A program made the translations under genes and the position numbers. DNA of 64,000 nucleotides from Gammaproteobacteria bacterium (GTDB lineage Bacteria; Pseudomonadota; Gammaproteobacteria; Steroidobacterales; Steroidobacteraceae). This document shows, piece by piece, positions 27,294 through 35,426 of this stretch (the first letter of the stretch is position 1; each line of letters opens with the position of its first letter). Under the pieces are notes generated by a model. It ran no database searches and was not told where the DNA came from. It worked only from the letters and a program-made list of their open reading frames with translations. The DNA lies in contig JAQGOG010000089.1 of assembly GCA_028293765.1 (NCBI GenBank), positions 62,001 through 126,000 on the forward strand, in the 5' to 3' direction.

Positions 27294-28610
27294 ATGTCCA
27301 AAGAACATCGCACCGCTCCGCCGGAACTGGACGACATAGAGCGCGCCAGCGAGGACGAGCTGCGCGCCTTGCAGCTCACCCGGCTCAAGTGGTCGTTACG
27401 CCATACGTACAAGAATGTGGGCGCCTACCGGCGCAAGTGCGAGGTTGCCGGGATTCATCCTGATGACCTGAAGTCGCTGGCGGACCTGCAGTATTTTCCG
27501 TTCACGACGAAGGCCGATCTGCGCGAGAGCTATCCGTTCGGCTTGTTCGCCGTGCCGAAGGAGAGCGTCGTGCGCATCCACGCCTCGAGCGGCACGACCG
27601 GAAAGCCGACAGTCGTCGGATATACCGCGCACGACATTCAGACATGGGCGCATCTCGTGGCCCGCTCCATTCGAGCCGCGGGCGGCCGGCCCGGCGACGT
27701 CATACACATTGCATACGGATACGGACTTTTTACTGGCGGCCTCGGAGCCCACTACGGCGCGGAACATCTCGGCTGCATGGTGATACCGATGTCCGGCGGG
27801 CAAACTCAGAAGCAGGTGCAACTCATCTGCGACTTCGAGCCCGACATCATCATGGTCACGCCCTCATACATGCTTGCGATCGCGGAGGAGTTCGTGCGCC
27901 AGGGGCTCGACCCGGCCGTGAGTTCACTGCGGCTGGGGATTTTCGGCGCCGAACCGTGGACGGAGGCAATGCGGACCGAGATCCAGACCCGCATGGGAAT
28001 CGACGCAGTCGACATCTACGGCTTGTCCGAAGTCATGGGGCCGGGGGTCGCGAGCGAGTGCGTCGAGACGAAGGACGGTCCCGTCATCTGGGAAGATCAT
28101 TTCTATCCCGAGATCGTCGATCCGCGGACCGGCCAGGTGTTGGCGGAGGGCTCACATGGCGAGCTCGTGTTCACCTCTCTTACAAAAGAGGCGCTCCCGG
28201 TCATCCGGTACCGCACGCGTGACCTGACACGCCTGCTGCCGCCTACCGCGCGCTCGATGCGACGCATGGCAAAGATCACCGGCCGTTCGGATGACATGTT
28301 GATCATCCGCGGCGTGAACGTGTTTCCGAGCCAGATCGAGGAGTTGTTGTTGAAGCAGCAAGGGCTTGCGCCTCACTATCTCCTGGAGGTCACGCGCGAT
28401 GCGCATCTCGACGCGCTCAGTGTGCAGGTTGAGTGCACCGAAGGAATAGCGGGCGACAGTGACCTGCGCAACCGGCTCACGATCGAGCTTCAGCGCGACA
28501 TCAAGGATACGATCGGTATCTCCGCCACGGTGATCGTCGGCGCCCCGGGAGCGATCGAGCGGTCTGCCGGGAAGGCGAAGCGCGTAGTCGATAAGCGAAA
28601 TTCGCCATAG
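27294..28610 (+). CDS. paaK: Phenylacetate-CoA ligase
   Basis: 438 residues, the usual PaaK length. The AMP-forming P-loop is HASSGTTGKPTVVGYT, followed by GYGLFTGGLGAHYGAE, IFGAEPWTEAMR and the hinge region ITGRSDDMLIIRGVNVFPSQIE, all diagnostic. It activates phenylacetate with ATP and CoA to phenylacetyl-CoA, the first step of the pathway encoded at 29.9-37.5 kb. It sits 17 bp after the E2 gene, so it is probably expressed with the 2-oxoacid dehydrogenase rather than with paaA. Confidence 0.96.
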   Translation: MSKEHRTAPPELDDIERASEDELRALQLTRLKWSLRHTYKNVGAYRRKCEVAGIHPDDLKSLADLQYFPFTTKADLRESYPFGLFAVPKESVVRIHASSGTTGKPTVVGYTAHDIQTWAHLVARSIRAAGGRPGDVIHIAYGYGLFTGGLGAHYGAEHLGCMVIPMSGGQTQKQVQLICDFEPDIIMVTPSYMLAIAEEFVRQGLDPAVSSLRLGIFGAEPWTEAMRTEIQTRMGIDAVDIYGLSEVMGPGVASECVETKDGPVIWEDHFYPEIVDPRTGQVLAEGSHGELVFTSLTKEALPVIRYRTRDLTRLLPPTARSMRRMAKITGRSDDMLIIRGVNVFPSQIEELLLKQQGLAPHYLLEVTRDAHLDALSVQVECTEGIAGDSDLRNRLTIELQRDIKDTIGISATVIVGAPGAIERSAGKAKRVVDKRNSP

Positions 28611-28794
28611 CCCAAGGGCAGCCAGGGCCGAAAAGAGAAGGGCATCGCTGGAAGATGCCGTGAGCCGGCGACTCAGCAGCCTGCGATTGAGAGCTGGGCC
28701 TCATGGAGCCTGCGCCTCAGCGGCCCGCGCGATGTTTGCGGCTGGAGGAACCTTCGCCTGTATGGGGCCGGCTCCTCACGAGCCCGCGGCTCCT

Positions 28795-29769
28795 CTAGCC
28801 GAAGTTTGCCAACCCTCCGAAACGGGCGTGCGCCGACGCGTTCGCCCCCGGCAGCGGCTCGGTGGTGGTGCTGGCGGTGTTGGACAAATAGCGCTCGGCT
28901 GCCGGGAACACCGCTGAATAGAGCCGCCGGCTCAGGTCATAAGCCGCCGCTCCCACCCAATCCGGAGGTAACAGCGCGGGCGGAAGAAGAGGATCCTGCA
29001 GGTGGATCTTGCGGTAGTCATGAATCAGTAAAGTACGGATCACAAAGGCCGCCTCGCCGTCGATCGCGGCGACGGAGGCGATCCCGGAACCCGTGCCGGT
29101 ACAGCAAGCAGCGACGGCGGCTTCAACCGGCGTGAAGGTATTCACGAATCGCCGATACCGGCGTGTCAGATCGCCAAGATCCCAACCCGAGGCGACGAGC
29201 CGGCGGTCGATGTCGAGTCCCTCGCTCGAGCTTTTCAACAGAAGACCCTCGGCCGCGCCTTTCAGGCCGCTCAACCAAGTGCGCGCCCGCTCGAGGCTCC
29301 AGTTCGGGTGCGCGAACACGCCGGGGCTCAGTTGTCCGAAACCCAGCCAGCGCAATTCATCGCGAATCCCCTGGCGTCGGCGACCAATCGCGGGCGGCAG
29401 GATGACCAGCGTCCATTCCCCATCCCACGACTGCGGAATTTCGCCGTAGATGCGGCGTGTGGCTTCAGCGAAGCGATCTTCGCCCGTGGGGCTGAGGCGG
29501 TACTCGCTGCGCCGACCGTCGCGCCTTGCGACGAGCCAGCCGTCCCGGGCCAGCCGTGCCACCGAGGTGCGCACCAGGCGCTCAGTGAGCCCGAACGGCT
29601 GCGCCAGGGCGATGAGACTGCCGAGGGTGACGGCACCACCGCGCGGCGCGATAGCGTCCCCGAAAATTGTGATGAGAATGGACCCACCCCGCAGGGGTCG
29701 CTGGCTGCGGAACTGTCTCAACAGGCCCTTGAGGGCCGTAGAGAGGGGTTCACGGGAATCGGGCTTCAT
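28795..29769 (-). CDS. paaX: PaaX-family transcriptional repressor of phenylacetate catabolism
   Basis: 324 residues. The N-terminal winged helix-turn-helix includes LITIFGDAIAPRGG and VRTSVARLARDGWLVARRDGR; the middle domain has WTLVILPP and LRWLGFGQLSPGVFAHP; and LLIHDYRKIHLQDPLLPPALLPPDWVG lies in the C-terminal domain. These are PaaX hallmarks, and the length matches. PaaX proteins repress paa genes until phenylacetyl-CoA binds. The gene is divergent from paaA with a strong inverted repeat between them. About 180 bp between its stop and paaK show nothing recognisable. Confidence 0.94.
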   Translation of the reverse strand: MKPDSREPLSTALKGLLRQFRSQRPLRGGSILITIFGDAIAPRGGAVTLGSLIALAQPFGLTERLVRTSVARLARDGWLVARRDGRRSEYRLSPTGEDRFAEATRRIYGEIPQSWDGEWTLVILPPAIGRRRQGIRDELRWLGFGQLSPGVFAHPNWSLERARTWLSGLKGAAEGLLLKSSSEGLDIDRRLVASGWDLGDLTRRYRRFVNTFTPVEAAVAACCTGTGSGIASVAAIDGEAAFVIRTLLIHDYRKIHLQDPLLPPALLPPDWVGAAAYDLSRRLYSAVFPAAERYLSNTASTTTEPLPGANASAHARFGGLANFG

Positions 29770-29858
29770 CCGGGGGGTGCGGTCCGCTCAAGAGGCTCAG
29801 ATCGAGCCTGGGCTGTATCGGGTCAGGTCTGAGGTCGGTCCCAGGGGCTGCTTAAATT

Positions 29859-29899
29859 GTGACACAGAAATGCGCATCGGCGTGCTATTATTGTGTCAC
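29859..29899. promoter_or_regulatory. Inverted repeat upstream of paaA, probable PaaX operator
   Basis: GTGACACA at 29859-29866 and TGTGTCAC at 29892-29899 are perfect 8-bp inverted arms separated by 25 bp, with centres 33 bp apart, about three helical turns. The site is 42-82 bp upstream of paaA in the gap shared with divergent paaX, a fitting position for the repressor. Confidence 0.6.
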
Positions 29900-29940
29900 G
29901 TTGATCCGGTCCGGTTGCGGTCCTTTCTGGCGGAGCTCTC

Positions 29941-30939
29941 ATGTACACACAGGCCCTCGATTCACTTGGGAAGGATTGCCTGCCCGGCGGCTCGGCGGAT
30001 AGCGCCGCGCTGGAGGCTCGTTTTCAGGCGCGTGTCGATGCGGACGAGAAGATCGAGCCCAAGGACTGGATGCCGGATGCATATCGCCAGACACTGATCC
30101 GGCAGATTTCCCAGCACGCCCACTCTGAGATCGTCGGCATGTTGCCGGAGGGAAACTGGATCACGCGCGCGCCCACGTTGCGTCGCAAGGCCGTGCTCAT
30201 CGCCAAGGTCCAGGACGAAGGCGGCCACGGCATGTACCTCTACAGCGCCGCGGAAACTCTCGGCATCTCGCGTGAACAGATGATCGAGCAGCTTCTCGCC
30301 GGCACCGCCAAATACTCGAGCATCTTCAATTACCCGACGTTGACCTGGGCCGATATAGGCGCAGTCGGCTGGCTGGTCGACGGCGCGGCGATCATGAACC
30401 AGATCCCCATCTGCCGCTGCTCCTATGGTCCCTACGCGCGGGCGATGGTGCGCATCTGCAAGGAAGAGAGCTTTCATCAGCGGCAGGGCTTCGAGATCAT
30501 GCTCGCGCTCGCACGCGGCACCCCGGAGCAGCACCAGATGGCGCAGGACGCGCTCAACCGCTGGTGGTGGCCGTCGATCATGATGTTTGGACCGAGCGAC
30601 ACCGAGTCCAAACACACTGCGCAGTCGATGCGCTGGAAAATCAAGCGCTTCACGAACGATGAGCTGCGCCAGAAGTTCATCGACATCACGGCACCGCAGG
30701 CGGAGTTCCTCGGGCTCAGGATTCCGGATGCGCAGTTGCGTAAGGAAGAGGGCAGCGAGCACTACCACTTCGGCACGATCGACTGGAGCGAGTTTCAGGC
30801 CGTTCTCAAGGGCAACGGTCCCTGCAACCGCGAGCGGTTGGAAGCCCGGCGGAGCGCGCACGATGACGGACGCTGGGTGCGTGAAGCCGCGGCCGCCCAC
30901 GCGGAAAAGCAACGTGCCCGCACAGCGAAGGCTGCGTGA
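29941..30939 (+). CDS. paaA: 1,2-phenylacetyl-CoA epoxidase, catalytic subunit PaaA
   Basis: 332 residues. A ferritin-like helical bundle with di-iron ligands is visible in [31 protein letters not shown] and [32 protein letters not shown] is highly conserved in PaaA. It inserts one oxygen atom into the ring of phenylacetyl-CoA, working with PaaC as structural partner and PaaE as reductase. It is the first gene of the paa operon and lies directly behind the inverted repeat. Unlike the usual tight packing, 154 bp separate it from paaB. Confidence 0.97.
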   Translation: MYTQALDSLGKDCLPGGSADSAALEARFQARVDADEKIEPKDWMPDAYRQTLIRQISQHAHSEIVGMLPEGNWITRAPTLRRKAVLIAKVQDEGGHGMYLYSAAETLGISREQMIEQLLAGTAKYSSIFNYPTLTWADIGAVGWLVDGAAIMNQIPICRCSYGPYARAMVRICKEESFHQRQGFEIMLALARGTPEQHQMAQDALNRWWWPSIMMFGPSDTESKHTAQSMRWKIKRFTNDELRQKFIDITAPQAEFLGLRIPDAQLRKEEGSEHYHFGTIDWSEFQAVLKGNGPCNRERLEARRSAHDDGRWVREAAAAHAEKQRARTAKAA

Positions 30940-30949
30940 GAGGAAGGGT

Positions 30950-30989
30950 GCGACGCATGCGTCGCGCGGGTGGGCCAAGTGGCCCACCC
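30950..30989 (+). other. Two hairpins between paaA and paaB
   Basis: GCGACGCATGCGTCGC (30950-30965) is a perfect 16-base palindrome, directly followed by GGGTGGGCC-AAGT-GGCCCACCC (30968-30989), a 9-bp stem with a 4-base loop. They could stabilise the paaA 3' end or attenuate read-through to paaB. Confidence 0.5.
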
Positions 30990-31093
30990 TGAGCCGGCTG
31001 TGAGCGCGTACCGCGCGCGCAGCAGTCGGTCCCCGGCGCGCCAATCCCGGCTCGTCGGTGAGCGAGCGAGTGCCTGCGCAACAGGAGATTTCG

Positions 31094-31378
31094 ATGAGTA
31101 ACGATTGGCCTTTGTTCGAAGTTTTCATCCGCTCACGCGCGGGACTCGAGCACAAGCATGTCGGCAGTGTGCACGCCACTGACGCCCGAATGGCGATCGA
31201 GCATGCCCGCGATGTCTACACTCGACGGCAGGAGGGCGTGAGCATCTGGGTCGTGCGCTCGAGCGACATCATGGCTTCCGATCCTGCCGAAGCCGACTCG
31301 TTGTTCGAGCCGGCACGCGACAAGGTCTATCGCCATCCGACCTTCTATGCGATTCCGGACGAGGTCAAGAACCTGTGA
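31094..31378 (+). CDS. paaB: 1,2-phenylacetyl-CoA epoxidase subunit PaaB
   Basis: 94 residues from ATG 31094 (AGGAGATTTCG upstream); the ORF track start at 31058 is too far upstream. WPLFEVFIRSRAGLEHKHVGSVHA and ALRNARDVYTRR-like text (MAIEHARDVYTRRQEG) followed by SIWVVRSSDI are PaaB signatures. It is a small subunit needed for the active epoxidase, proposed to bridge the catalytic heterodimers. The stop TGA overlaps the GTG start of paaC by 4 bp. Confidence 0.95.
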   Translation: MSNDWPLFEVFIRSRAGLEHKHVGSVHATDARMAIEHARDVYTRRQEGVSIWVVRSSDIMASDPAEADSLFEPARDKVYRHPTFYAIPDEVKNL

Positions 31379-32163
31379 GCGGCGCGGACGCACAGACGAA
31401 CACAGAAGCGTCGAATGACGCGCGCCTGCGTTATTTGCTGAGACTCGGCGACACCAGTCTGGTGCTCGGCCAGCGGCTCGGCGAATGGGTCGGGCATTCG
31501 CCCGCGCTGGAAGAGGACCTCGGGCTCGCCAATCTGGCACTGGATCTGGTCGGCCAGGCGCGCCTGCTCCTTACCTACGCTGCGGAAATCGAAGGCAAGG
31601 GCCGGGACGAGGACGCGCTGGCTTTCTTTCGCGACGCCCCGCAGTTCACGAACCTGACACTCGCTGAGCAGCCGAACGGCGATTTCGCCCAGACCATGGT
31701 GCGCCAGTTTCTCATCGACGCGTGGCAGCTCGAGATCTATGAGGGTCTCGCAAGCTCTACGGACACGCGCCTCGCGGCCATTGCGACCAAGGCCTTGAAG
31801 GAAACCCGCTACCACTTTCGATTCAGCTCCAGCTGGCTCGTTCGTCTCGGCGACGGGACGGAAGAGAGCCACCGCCGTGCGCAGAATGCTATCGATGGCG
31901 TTTGGCGCTTCACCGACGAGCTATTTGCGGCCGACGAAGTCGATGAGCAGATGGCGGCTGCTGGCGTCGCGCCGCGTCTCACAGATTTACAACCGCGGTG
32001 GTCGGCGCGTATCGATGAGGTACTGCGTGAGGCCACTCTTCGGCGCCCGGCGAACGTGTCGTACCAATGGCACGGCAAGCGCGGCGTACATACCGAACAT
32101 CTCGGGCACATGCTGACTGAAATGCAGCATCTGCAGCGCACGTATCCCGGCGCGCAGTGGTAA
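31375..32163 (+). CDS. paaC: 1,2-phenylacetyl-CoA epoxidase subunit PaaC
   Basis: 262 residues from the GTG at 31375. It is the structural ferritin-like partner of PaaA: RLGDTSLVLGQRLGEWVGH, LANLALDLVGQARLLLTYAAE and ETRYHFRFSSSWLVRLGDGTEES are family motifs. It keeps a helical bundle and supports PaaA. The start overlaps paaB (GTGA), so the two are translationally coupled; paaD follows after 19 bp. Confidence 0.96.
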   Translation: MSGADAQTNTEASNDARLRYLLRLGDTSLVLGQRLGEWVGHSPALEEDLGLANLALDLVGQARLLLTYAAEIEGKGRDEDALAFFRDAPQFTNLTLAEQPNGDFAQTMVRQFLIDAWQLEIYEGLASSTDTRLAAIATKALKETRYHFRFSSSWLVRLGDGTEESHRRAQNAIDGVWRFTDELFAADEVDEQMAAAGVAPRLTDLQPRWSARIDEVLREATLRRPANVSYQWHGKRGVHTEHLGHMLTEMQHLQRTYPGAQW

Positions 32164-32182
32164 CACCAGGATAGATTCTAAG

Positions 32183-32752
32183 ATGTCTGTCGCCATCCAA
32201 CGCGAGACGAAGATCGTCGACGAACGTGAGACAAAGCTCGCCGATGAGCGTGAGACGGGGTTTGCCGGTGAGCGCGAGCGCGCCGTATGGAACGTGCTTG
32301 AAGGCGTGATGGATCCGGAAATTCCGGTGCTGAGCATCGTCGATCTGGGCATCGTGCGGTACGCACACTGGGCGAGCGATCGGCGTCTGCACGTTGGCCT
32401 GACACCAACCTATTCGGGCTGTCCCGCGACGGATGTCATTCGCCGCACGGTTCGCGAAGCTCTCGATGAGGCCGGCTATGACGCCGCGGCTCTAGAGGAA
32501 GTGCTCTCGCCGCCTTGGACGAGCGAGTGGCTTACCGAGGAGGGCCGTCGCAGGCTGGAGGCCTTTGGTATCGCTCCACCTGACAAAGCCGTGTCCAATC
32601 CGCGCCATCTGTTCCACGCTCCCGTCGTTCGCTGCCCACGCTGTCGCAGCGACAACACCGAGCGGGTCAGCGAGTTCGGCTCCACTCCGTGCAAGGCGCA
32701 TTATCGATGCACCTCCTGCCTGGAGCCCTTCGATTACTTCAAGTGCATCTGA
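32183..32752 (+). CDS. paaD: Phenylacetate-CoA oxygenase-associated protein PaaD (Fe-S assembly-type)
   Basis: 189 residues. The core starts near residue 35 with the MIP18/SufT-like domain (VMDPEIPVLSIVDLGIVR, PTYSGCPATDVI), and the C-terminus holds a zinc-ribbon-like set of cysteines (VRCPRCRSDN and YRCTSCLEPF). PaaD is thought to mature the metal centres of the epoxidase system. The N-terminal extension has three 8-residue repeats (RETKIVDE, RETKLADE, RETGFAGE) encoded by 24-bp tandem DNA repeats and absent from usual PaaD. Confidence 0.94.
   Translation: MSVAIQRETKIVDERETKLADERETGFAGERERAVWNVLEGVMDPEIPVLSIVDLGIVRYAHWASDRRLHVGLTPTYSGCPATDVIRRTVREALDEAGYDAAALEEVLSPPWTSEWLTEEGRRRLEAFGIAPPDKAVSNPRHLFHAPVVRCPRCRSDNTERVSEFGSTPCKAHYRCTSCLEPFDYFKCI
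32201..32281 (+). repeat. 24-bp tandem repeat at the paaD 5' end
   Basis: Units 32201-32224, 32225-32248 and 32249-32272, plus a partial fourth, all begin CGY-GAG-AC and encode RET-xxx-x-E octapeptides. They are in frame, so copy-number change would alter the N-terminus of PaaD without breaking it. Confidence 0.75.
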
Positions 32753-32756
32753 CAAC

Positions 32757-34076
32757 ATGCTGAGATTTCATTCGCTGCGAGTTGCGGAAATCCATCCGGA
32801 CGCGGAGGATGCAGTGGGCATCTCCCTCGAAGTGCCGACGGAGTTGCGTGACACATACCGTGGTCTCGCGGGCCAGCATGTTGTACTACGCACGGAAATC
32901 AACGACGAGGAGACTCGCCGTACTTACTCTCTGGTGAATGCTCCTGGAGAGTGGCCACTGCGCATCGTGGCGCGTGTCCATCCGGCGGGGTACATGTCGC
33001 GCTATCTGGCGGAGCAGCTGAACGCCGGGGACCATGTTGACATCCTGCCACCGAACGGCAGTTTCACACCCCGCCGTGCTGGGAAGGATGCTGGCACCTA
33101 TGTCGCATTTGCTTCGGGCTGCGGCATCACTCCGGTCCTCTCGGTCGCACAGTCACTTCTGAAAGGCAACGTGGGCAACCGCGTCATCCTCTTTTACGGA
33201 AATGCCGTAACCGCGCGCGCCATGTGCCTCGAAGAGCTTCTGGCGCTGAAGGATCGCTATCTCGATCGCCTGTCGCTGCACTTCGTGATGAGCCGCGAGC
33301 CGCAGGAAGTCGAGTTGTACAACGGGAGAATCGATCCCGCCCGGGTACGGCAGTTCGCGAAGTCGCTCTTCGTGCCGGCCGACGTGGCGGAATATTTCGT
33401 GTGCGGACCCGGCAACATGATCGATGAGGTGTCGGCCACGCTGCGGGAGCTCGGAGTCGAGCCCGATCGCGTTCACGGCGAGCACTTCACCGTGGCCACG
33501 ACTGCTGCTGTTGCCGGAGTGCCCGCGGCAGATGCTGCGGTTGCCTCGCCGGCCGTTATCGAGGTGGAGTTTGCAAGTTCACCGTCCGACGGTGCGGCTC
33601 AGACTCTTCCTCGAAGCGCTGACCGCTCGCCTCCAGGAGCCGCCGGCACTCCGAGAGCTCAATCTGCTGACGACGCACTTAGGCCAGGTGGCGCTGCTGA
33701 CGAGGCAGCAGTGCCGAGCACCGCTCAGCCGGCAGCGCGGCACACCGAGCAGCAGGCGCCGCGCGCTGTGGACAAACCGCCGGTGCCCGCCGACTCCGCC
33801 GAAGTAGCGATTCTCATGGACGGCAGGCGGCGTTCTTTCGTCATGCGCATGAACGACGAGAGCGTGCTCGACGCAGCCGCGCGTGCCGGGCTCGAACTAC
33901 CGTTCTCGTGTCGCGCCGGCGTGTGTTCCACCTGCAGGACGAAAGTCGTTCGGGGTGAGGTAGAAATGGCGCAGAACTATGCGCTCGAGGAATGGGAAGT
34001 CGAGCAAGGCTACGTGCTTGCTTGTCAATCGCGAGTCACGACGCCGGTCCTTGAGCTCGACTACGACGAGAAGTAA
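32757..34076 (+). CDS. paaE: 1,2-phenylacetyl-CoA epoxidase reductase PaaE, with long linker
   Basis: 439 residues from ATG 32757, 4 bp after paaD; family members are near 350-360. The first 240 residues are a ferredoxin-NADP reductase module (RRTYSLVNAPGE for FAD, FASGCGITPVLSVAQ and FVCGPGNMIDEV for NADPH). The last 92 are a plant-type ferredoxin with CRAGVCSTC and a distal Cys in YVLACQS, which hold a 2Fe-2S cluster. Between them, residues 246-347 are an Ala/Pro/Ser-rich linker, about 80 residues longer than usual. It feeds electrons from NADPH to PaaA. Confidence 0.95.
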   Translation: MLRFHSLRVAEIHPDAEDAVGISLEVPTELRDTYRGLAGQHVVLRTEINDEETRRTYSLVNAPGEWPLRIVARVHPAGYMSRYLAEQLNAGDHVDILPPNGSFTPRRAGKDAGTYVAFASGCGITPVLSVAQSLLKGNVGNRVILFYGNAVTARAMCLEELLALKDRYLDRLSLHFVMSREPQEVELYNGRIDPARVRQFAKSLFVPADVAEYFVCGPGNMIDEVSATLRELGVEPDRVHGEHFTVATTAAVAGVPAADAAVASPAVIEVEFASSPSDGAAQTLPRSADRSPPGAAGTPRAQSADDALRPGGAADEAAVPSTAQPAARHTEQQAPRAVDKPPVPADSAEVAILMDGRRRSFVMRMNDESVLDAAARAGLELPFSCRAGVCSTCRTKVVRGEVEMAQNYALEEWEVEQGYVLACQSRVTTPVLELDYDEK

Positions 34077-34156
34077 GGTCCTGCAGCGGTTCGGCGTCGC
34101 GCCGGGCCGCTGCCGGGCACTTCAGCTGAGCCCAAATTCCGGCGCGGAGCAATAAA

Positions 34157-34948
34157 ATGAGCTACCAGCATATTCTTTTCGAAGTCGCGGACGGCATCGC
34201 GCGTCTCACGCTCAATCGGCCGGAGCGCCTCAACAGTCTCAACACCGTCATGCACTCGGAAGTCCAGGACGCGCTAGCGGGTATCGAAGACGGCTCCAAG
34301 GCGCGAGTTCTCGTCATCACGGGCGCGGGCCGCGGCTTCTGCGCCGGGCAGGATCTCGGCGACCGGGCCGTTGCGCCCGGCGGCACGGCGGTCGATCTTG
34401 GCGACTCCATCGCAAAATATTACAAGCCGCTGATCATGACCCTGCGAAATCTGCCGCTGCCGGTCATTGCAGCGGTGAATGGAGTGGCCGCAGGGGCGGG
34501 CGCCAATATCGCGCTGGCGTGCGATCTCGTCATTGCCGCGCGCTCGGCAAGCTTCGTGCAGGCATTTTCTAAGCTGGGTCTAGTGCCCGATTCCGGTGGA
34601 ACGTGGTTTCTGCCGCGACTCGTCGGCACCGCGCGCGCCATGGGACTCGCCTTCCTGGGCGAGAAGCTGAGCGCGGAACAGGCGGCCCAATGGGGGCTGA
34701 TCTGGCGCTGTGTCGAGGACGCAGAGCTGGCAGGCGTCGTTGATGGGCTGGCGCGGCAGTTAGCGATGGCGCCCACGCGCGGCATAGCCCGCACCAAGCA
34801 GGCGCTCTATGAAAGCTGGGGTCGGACGCTCGAACAGCAGATCGATGTCGAACGCGACTACCAGCGAGAGTTGGGCCGGACAGCGGACTACAAGGAGGGC
34901 GTAGCGGCCTTCACGGAAAAGCGCACACCGCAATTCAACGGCCGGTAA
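34157..34948 (+). CDS. paaG: 1,2-epoxyphenylacetyl-CoA isomerase PaaG
   Basis: 263 residues, crotonase family. LTLNRPERLNSLN, ITGAGRGFCAGQDLGDR and the catalytic LGLVPDSGGTWFLPRLVG (with the PDSGG acid) are typical of PaaG. It converts the ring epoxide to the oxepin-CoA and can also shift double bonds later in the route. It starts 80 bp after paaE and 15 bp before paaI. Confidence 0.95.
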   Translation: MSYQHILFEVADGIARLTLNRPERLNSLNTVMHSEVQDALAGIEDGSKARVLVITGAGRGFCAGQDLGDRAVAPGGTAVDLGDSIAKYYKPLIMTLRNLPLPVIAAVNGVAAGAGANIALACDLVIAARSASFVQAFSKLGLVPDSGGTWFLPRLVGTARAMGLAFLGEKLSAEQAAQWGLIWRCVEDAELAGVVDGLARQLAMAPTRGIARTKQALYESWGRTLEQQIDVERDYQRELGRTADYKEGVAAFTEKRTPQFNGR

Positions 34949-34963
34949 AGGGTTCAGGTAGCC

Positions 34964-35416
34964 ATGAGCGACGGGACAAAGGCTTCCACGGACGCGCAGC
35001 GGCTGGCGGAGCGCGCCGCGCAGGCCCTGGCGGAAAACGACAAGACAGCACTGCACCTTGGCATCCGGCTGGTCGAAATTCGTCCCGGCTACGCGCGTAT
35101 GGCCATGCGCGTGCGTTCGGACATGGTTAACGGACATCACATCTGCCACGGCGGTATGGTGTTCACGCTTGCGGACACCGCGTTCGCGTACTCCTGCAAC
35201 TCATACAACGAGAATACCGTCGCAGCCGCCGCTTCGATCGACTTCCTGGCGCCTGCGCATGAGGGCGATGAGCTGACGGCTGTTGCGGTCGAGGTCTGGC
35301 GCACACGGCGCAACGGCATTTACGAAATTACAGTTACCAACCAGCGAGACGAGCGGATCGCATTATTTCGCGGCCGTTCCTACCGTATCGACGGCCAGCT
35401 GGTGAGCACGGGCTAA
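34964..35416 (+). CDS. paaI: Hydroxyphenylacetyl-CoA thioesterase PaaI
   Basis: 150 residues of the hotdog fold. The active-site segment is ICHGGMVFTLADTAFAYSCNS, with the catalytic Asp in LADTAFA; ASIDFLAPAHEGDELTAVA follows. It cleaves CoA from dead-end hydroxylated phenylacetyl-CoA derivatives and so rescues CoA. It is located between paaG and paaZ with 15 and 10 bp gaps, which supports one transcript. Confidence 0.94.
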   Translation: MSDGTKASTDAQRLAERAAQALAENDKTALHLGIRLVEIRPGYARMAMRVRSDMVNGHHICHGGMVFTLADTAFAYSCNSYNENTVAAAASIDFLAPAHEGDELTAVAVEVWRTRRNGIYEITVTNQRDERIALFRGRSYRIDGQLVSTG

Positions 35417-35426
35417 GGAAAAAGTC

